The position numbers and the translations under genes are program-made. Shown piece after piece: positions 58,035-64,000 of a DNA stretch of 64,000 nt (positions within the stretch are counted from its first letter, which is position 1; every line of letters starts with the position of its first letter). A model generated the notes under the pieces. That model did not search any database. It was given only the letters and a program-made list of their open reading frames with translations, and had not been told where the DNA came from. Location of the stretch: positions 54,397,461 through 54,461,460 of the forward strand of contig CAMZMU010000059.1 in the NCBI GenBank assembly GCA_947311845.1. The letters are read 5' to 3'. Origin of the DNA: Poa pratensis (taxonomy: Eukaryota; Streptophyta; Magnoliopsida; Poales; Poaceae).

Positions 58035-60815
58035 ATTACTACCTATATAAAAGAGGTGCACTTTAAAGCTCCCACAGCCACCGCGCACTGTTCATGTGAA
58101 CAGTTATGAAGTGTTTTGATCGCCCGCCATCGCTGCCCGATCGGACGGTCGCTTTCGCTGGCCTCGCGCCCTGCTCGCAGCGTGTGCCTGCCATGCACTG
58201 CTCAAACTGACGCACATGCATGCGATCCACTTGCAACCAGCTAGCATGCACAGGAGACGTGCACACTCCTTCCACAGCTATGGACCGCCGGGCCCCACTC
58301 GAATGCATCTTATTATTACTACCGATATTAGCTAGCTAACAGTGTATATTTTTCTTTTCCCGTTTTTGATCCGAACACAAAAAATGAAATATTTTGTGAA
58401 CCGCGTTTCCAAATCACGATCCGTTTTCGTGAATGGATTAGTCATGTCGACAATTTCAAAACTAGATCCATGTTGATATGTTTTGATGAAAAAATTTTGT
58501 GCACTGTTCGGAGTGTGCAGTTTATACTGCCTTTTTTTTGGAGTGTTTTTTGTCTCACGGAGAGCGGTGGGCCCACGCGTTTTTCCCGCAGATTACTACC
58601 TATATAAAAGAGGTGCACTTTAAAGCTCGCACAGCCACCACGCACTGTTCATGTGAACAGTTATGAATAGTGTTTTGATCGCCCCGCCGTCGCTGCCCGA
58701 TCGGACGGTCGCTTCCGCTGGCCTCGTGCCCTGCTCGCTGCGTGTGCCTGCCATGCACTGCTCAAACTGACGCACATGCATGCGATCCACTTGCAACGAG
58801 CTAGCATGCACAGGAGACGTGCACACTCCTTCCACAGCCATGGACCGCCGGACCCGACTCGAATGCATCTTATTATTACTACCGATATTAGCTAGCTAAC
58901 AGTGTATATTTTTCTTTCCCCGTTTTTGATCCGAACACAAAAAATGAAATATTTTGTGAACCGCGTTTCCAAATCACGATCCGTTTTCGTGAATGGATTA
59001 GTCATGTCGACAATTTCAAAACTAGGTCCATGTTGATATGTTTTGATGAAATTTTTTTGTGCACTGTTCGGAGTGTGCAGTTTATACTGCCTTTTTTTGA
59101 AGTGTTTTTTGTCTCACGTAGAGCGGTGGGCCCACGCGTTTTTCCCGCAGATTACTACCTATATAAAAGAGGTGCACTTTAAAGCTCGCACAGCCACCGC
59201 GCACTGTTCATGTGAACAGTTATGAAGTGTTTTGATCGCCCGCCATCGCTGCCCGATCGGACGGTCGCTTCCGCTGGCCTTGCGCCCTGCTCGCTGCGTG
59301 TGCCTGCCATGCACTGCTCAAACTGACGCACATGCATGCGATCCACTTGCAACCAGCTAGCATGCACAGGAGACGTGCACACTCCTTCCACAGCCATGGA
59401 CCGCCGGGCCCCACTCGAATGCATCTTATTATTACTACCGATATTAGCTAGCTAACAGTGTATATATTTCTTTTCCCGTTTTTGATCCGAACACAAAAAA
59501 TGAAATATTTTGTGAACCGCGTTTCCAAATCACGATCCGTTTTCGTGAATGGATTAGTCATGTCGACAATTTCAAAACTAGATCCATGTTGATATGTTTT
59601 GATGAAATTTTTGTGTGCACTGTTCGGAGTGTGCAGTTTATACTGCCTTTTTTTAGTGTTTTTTGTCTCACGGAGAGCCGTGGGCCCACGCGTTTTTCCC
59701 GCCGATTACTACCTATATAAAAGAGGTGCACTTTAAAGCTCGCACAGCCACCGCGCACTGTTCATGTGAACAGTTATGAATAGTGTTTTGATCGCCCCGC
59801 CGTCGCTGCCCGATCGGACGGTCGCTTCTGCTGGCCTCGCGCCCTGCTCGCTGCGTGTGCCTGCCATGCACTGCTCAAACTGACGCACATGCATGCGATC
59901 CACTTGCAACCAGCTAGCATGCACAGGAGACGTGCACACTCCTTCCACAGCCATGGACCGCCGGGCCCCACTCGAATGCATCTTATTATTACTACCGATA
60001 CTAGCTAACAGTGTATATTTTCTTTTCCCGTTTTTGATCCGAACACAAAAAATGAAATATTTTGTGAACCGCGTTTCCAAATCACGATCCGTTTTCGTGA
60101 ATGGATTAGTCATGTCGACAATTTCAAAACTAGATCCATGTTGATATGTTTTGATGAAAAAAATTTGTGCACTGTTCGGAGTGTGCAGTTTATACTGCCT
60201 TTTTTTTGAGTGTTTTTTGTCTCACGGAGAGCGGTGGGCCCACGCGTTTTTCCCGCAGATTACTACCTATATAAAAGAGGTGCACTTTAAAGCTCGCACA
60301 GCCACCGCGCACTGTTCATGTGAACAGTTATGAATAGTGTTTTGATCGCCCGCCGTCGCTGCCCGATCGGACGGTCGCTTCCGATGGCCTCGCGCCCTGC
60401 TCGCTGCGTGTGCCTGCCATGCACTGCTCAAACTGACGCACATGCATGCGATCCACTTGCAACCAGCTAGCATGCACAGGAGACGTGCACACTCTTTCCA
60501 CAGCCATGGACCGCCGGGCCCCACTCGAATGCATCTTATTATTACTACCGATATTAGCTAGCTAACAGTGTATATTTTTCTTTTCCCGTTTTTGATCCGA
60601 ACACAAAAAATGAAATATTTTGTGAACCGCGTTTCCAAATCACGATCCGTTTTCGTGAATGGATTAGTCATGTCGACAATTTTAAAACTAGATCCATGTT
60701 GATATGTTTTGATGAAATTTTTTTGTGCACTGTTCGGAGTGTGCAGTTTATACTGCCTTTTTTGGAGTGTTTTTTGTCTCACGGAGAGCGGTGGGCCCAC
60801 GCGTTTTTCCCGCAG
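58035..60815 (+). repeat. Tandem array: five copies of a ~556-bp unit
   Basis: Copies start at 58035, 58592, 59151, 59705 and 60259 and end at 60815; lengths are 557, 559, 554, 554 and 557. They are head to tail and differ by few substitutions and small indels. Each begins ATTACTACCTATATAAAAGA (a TATA-like string). Each then has GCGCACTGTTCATGTGAACA (a near-palindrome), a GC-rich half, a repeat of the ATTATTACTACC string, an AT-rich half with ACGATCCGTTTTCGTGAATG, and ends CCCACGCGTTTTTCCCGC. No known family was recognised. The minus strand of each copy keeps an open frame of about 80 codons beginning MHSSGARRSMAVEGV or close to it, in four copies nearly full length. Confidence 0.9.
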
Positions 60816-60857
60816 AAAAGTTCCCGCCTTTTTCAAAAAATTGTGAATCGGTCCTCC

Positions 60858-61433
60858 GGCATGACACACGCGTGCGGACCCTACGCTTTTTTGCAGAAAA
60901 GTCCGCACGTTTTCTCCTCCGTTTTATTGCAGAAAATTCCCTGCGTTTTCCAACAAATATGAAAGGGCCCTCCAGTCTACAGTGCACACACGCGTCCACG
61001 CTGTCCGATTCAGACCCGACGGCCCACGCGGTAATTTTGCGGAAAGACCCTCACATTTACCAAAAATTGCGCTTCGTTCTCCTTTTGATGGTAATATGTA
61101 CACGAAATATAAACTCGCCCACGAGCAGGTTCCACTCCCGTGATCCGGCATAACACACGCGTGCGGACCCTGCGCTTTTTTGCAGAAAAATCCCCGCATT
61201 TTCTCCTACGTTTTCTTACAGAAAAGTCGCTGCGTTTTCCAATAAATATGAAACGGCCCTCCGGTCTACAGTTCACACACGCCTCCGCGCCGTCCGCTTC
61301 AGACCCGACAGCCCGCACGGCATTTTGCGGAAAGATCCTCGCATTTCCCAAAAATTACGCTTCGTTCTCCTTTTCATGATAATATGTACATGAAATATAC
61401 GCGCGTCCACGAGCAGGTTCCATTCCCGTGATC
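60858..61433 (+). repeat. Tandem pair of a 288-bp unit
   Basis: Two direct copies (60858-61145 and 61146-61433), each starting CGGCATRACACACGCGTGCG. They contain TTTTTTGCAGAAAA, AGACCCGACRGCCC and ATATGTACAYGAAATATA, and end at CCCGTGATC. The link between the two arrays (60816-60857) carries GAAAAGTTCCCGCC, similar to motifs inside this unit, so the blocks may share an origin. Confidence 0.85.
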
Positions 61434-62037
61434 GGTTTCGACTTTGGTCGACTCTAGCTCTTTAATTTCGGATCCAAATTCACAAAAACATTCGACGAAT
61501 TTTGTCAAATTCGTCGCACTTAGTCATACGTTCGAAATTTCCTTTGACGAGTAGATGGATATCACCCTTCCAAACAACTTTCATGTTTTAACATTTTTTT
61601 TACGGGCATATACATATTCCTCTTTAATCTTCAAATTCGTTCTTTATTAATTATAATCAGACAGATTAAGTAAACAGTTCTAACTTTACGCAGTTGGTAA
61701 TTCCTATACGTCAATTAAATTCATCTGTACTAAATATCCATTTACACGTTCCCCTTAGTTTCACTTTACATTTACCATGTTGTTCGGTTCAGAATCATTT
61801 TCACTTTGTTCACTCTACTGCACAAAATTATGTATCCTCTTCGTCTTTGTTGTTCATTTTTTGTTAGAAGATGTTCGATTAGTCGAATTTGGTGATGACA
61901 TTAATTTATCCCTTGCTTCCTTGCTTAGCCAAGAAAATTCTTATTTAATTTCTGGATGTAAGTGTGAAAACACTGTGTCTTATTAGATGATCTCATGTAA
62001 GTTTGTGAGCATATTAGTCAATTACAAGACTACTAAC
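61434..62037. other. No gene seen
   Basis: AT-rich spacer between the tandem arrays and the long LTR-like sequence. A short open frame at 61,777-61,986 has no recognisable domain. Confidence 0.4.
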
Positions 62038-64000
62038 TGAAAGTGCATTTGTTTCCCCATGTGTGGTTTTGATAATTAATGATAATCCTTATGGACTAAT
62101 ATTTGCATTGAGATATTCTTGTAGATCTTGTCCATAGGAAAAGATTGGAGTTCATGTATTGGACTCTAGAAGATTACATGATGATCAATGCTCTATTCAA
62201 GGTTTTATATGAAGAATTGTCATATGTAGAGAAGTTGAAGTGCAAGTTCAAGAGAAGCATCTCGAAGAAATTATATGCGTGAAGCTTACCACCCATTTGG
62301 AGATAATGGTCAAGTGAAGATGTTCCTAAGAGTGGCACTCCCATCTTGGTGTATGGGGGAGCAACATTTGAATCTTCACCAAGCAAAGAGCAATCAAGAA
62401 AGGTGTTCCATCTTGAGAGAGCAAGATCGTCATCATCGAGCTCAAGTGGAATGCGCAAGGCAAAGGTATGATCTTGATAGGTTTTCTATTTTACCGGTCT
62501 CATGTTGTTAGTGGGAGACCGGGTTTTTGGATAGACGGCGTACTATCAAGAGGGGTTCTCAAGTGAGTAACTTGATCGCATCTTTGTGGAGAGCTCATAC
62601 CGTTGCATACTTGGCATATCATCTTTCTTGGTTCTTATTTGGCTTTTCTCCTTGTTGGGTTTTGGTGCTTGTCGTCATCTTCATGATAAGCCCAAGTTCT
62701 TCGAAAACGGATTTCTTATGGAAAACTTGTTGCGTTTTCGTGTTGGAAATATTATCGGTCCACCTTCGAGATAGGATCCACACCTCTCCATGTGTGGTAT
62801 CCCCTCTATATTTTGACTGCACCGACCCAAAACAGATAGAAACGGATGCAAAGGCAAAGCTCTCGTCGTTACCTTTCCAACGCAATTGGATTCACCTCTT
62901 TTGGAGTTCGTATGAGAAAGTTCTTGCAGTTTTTGTACCAGGCAGAATTCCCATCTGGCGGTAGTACCGCCGGCGTAACGGTAGTACCGCTCCTCCCAGG
63001 AGCAGTACTGCTGTGGTACTCCAGGTGCTTCCCTCGGGCGGTAGTACCGCGGACAGTATCGTGCCTTCCAGGCAGCGGTACTACCGCTGGTACTACCGCT
63101 AGAGGTACCGCTAGAAAGTATTTTGCCTCTGTACTCCTTGCGGTACCCGGCGGTAGCGACCACGTACTACCGCTGGAATATCTCGAATTTATTCGAGGCT
63201 TGTCCAGCGGTAGTACCGGCCGTCCATCGGTAGTACCGCCCCCTGGCTGCGACGGTTGTACCGTAAGGTACCGCTACGCCTGGGAGCAGTACTCACCTGA
63301 GTACCGCCAGGAGTCCTGCAGCGGTAGTACCGCTGACCCAGCGGTAGTACCGCTGGGCACGAAAACTGGACATAACGGTCAGATTTCCAGGGAACCTATT
63401 TAAGGGGTCCTCTTCCCCAATGGTTCCCTAGCTTTGCCCAGCACGTTTTTCTCTCTCTCCCCCACCATTGTTGACCTTGCAAAGCTTGCCTCTCTCTCAA
63501 TTCCTCCCATGATTCTTGCATATCTTTGATGGAATAGAGAGAGGAGATCTAGATCTACATTTCCTCCAATCCATATCTCCTCTAAGTGAGGGGAACCCTT
63601 TCGATCTAGTTCTTGAAGTTCCATTTGTTGTGTTCTTCGTTGTTCTTCCTCTCTTCTCCCCCCATAAGCATTAGTTGCTTTTGGTGGGATTTGAGAGTGA
63701 AGGACTTGAGCATTTTGTGTGCTCTTGCCATTGCTTCGTTGCATCGGTTTGTGCTCTCCACGAGGATTCGTGGAAGTTGAAAGCTTGTGAACTTGTTACT
63801 CTTGGGTCCTTGGACCCTAGACGCCTTTGTGGTGGTTGGACCCTTGTGTGGTCAATTGAAGCCGTCCGGGAGCCCCCAATCCCATTTTGGGTTGTGCCTC
63901 GGATTGTTGTTGAGAGCCGTTCGGAAGCCCCCAACCCATTGTGGGTTGTGCCCCGGATTATTGTTGAAAGGCTCCGGATTCCGCCTCGAAGGAATACCGA
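62038..64000 (+). mobile_element. Long LTR-like sequence, cut by the window end
   Basis: Starts TGAAAGTGCATTTGTTTCCC, a style of start I associate with long Triticeae LTRs. It contains a TATA-like CTATTTAAGGGGTCC near 63,397 followed by CT-rich leader sequence and ATCTAGATCTACATTTCC. No coding domain is present. The second LTR and any primer-binding site would lie beyond the window, so class cannot be settled. Confidence 0.5.
62955..63360. repeat. Cluster of GGTAGTACC palindromes
   Basis: About nine or ten copies of AGCGGTAGTACCGCT or its GTACTACC variant lie irregularly within 400 bases, just before the TATA-like box of the long LTR. Each copy is a near-perfect inverted repeat. Similar clusters are common in wheat-group repeats. 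Confidence 0.75.

Noticed and set aside
58035..60815. Array considered as ribosomal spacer or satellite centromere repeat
   Set aside because: No rRNA gene nearby, only five copies, and a unit length that does not match a satellite I know.

Overview
This is a stretch of a grass nuclear chromosome, most likely from the Triticeae (wheat, barley, rye, Aegilops). The case rests on four things: intron-containing genes with plant-only families, several Stowaway MITEs ending in CTCCCTCCGT, CACTA, Harbinger, hAT and Mutator-type elements, and Copia, LINE and long-LTR remains that fill much of the space. There is no bacterial, organellar, CRISPR or rRNA content. All calls come from reading the sequence; no search was run.

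Layout. 0-6 kb: gene-poor, with an hAT-type MITE (3395-4083) and a Stowaway. 6.1-7.3 kb (-): a three-exon X8/CBM43 GPI-anchored protein gene. 7.9-13 kb: two Stowaways, a possible membrane-protein fragment and a broken acidic-protein ORF. 13.3-15.9 kb: a LINE fragment (-) split by a short LTR element with a perfect TAGTA target duplication. 17.1-18.7 kb: another LINE (-). 19.2-20.5 kb (+): a type III polyketide synthase of the anther LAP5/LAP6 type with four apparent one-base losses. 21.7-22.4 kb: a 5'-truncated LINE with 14-bp target duplications. 23.9-24.6 kb (-): a two-exon PEBP-like gene. 27.7-32.0 kb (+): a DUF1618-type gene broken by a Harbinger-like element (itself holding a CACTA element) and a 431-bp Mutator-type MITE. 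34.1-37.9 kb (+): a LINE with a perfect 15-bp target duplication, set in a family of diverged direct repeats. 41.2-42.1 kb (-): a membrane-anchored basic-secretory-protein-like gene. 44.0-48.9 kb (+): a complete but frameshifted Copia element with 129-bp LTRs. 49.8-56.4 kb (-): a 15-exon REDUCED WALL ACETYLATION (RWA/Cas1p) gene whose reading frame I could follow throughout. 58.0-61.4 kb: five tandem copies of a ~556-bp unit followed by two copies of a 288-bp unit, upstream of the RWA gene. 62.0 kb to the end: the start of a long LTR-like sequence with clustered GGTAGTACC palindromes.

The genes do not form an operon or an evident cluster. Two of the intact ones, the X8 protein and RWA, act on or near the cell wall, and the polyketide synthase family acts in pollen-wall sporopollenin; this is probably chance neighbourhood. 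The most informative features are the nested insertions with exact target duplications, the RWA gene with its tandem-repeat upstream region, and a recurring pattern of single-base C/G losses in several GC-rich reading frames, which may be decay or sequencing/assembly error.
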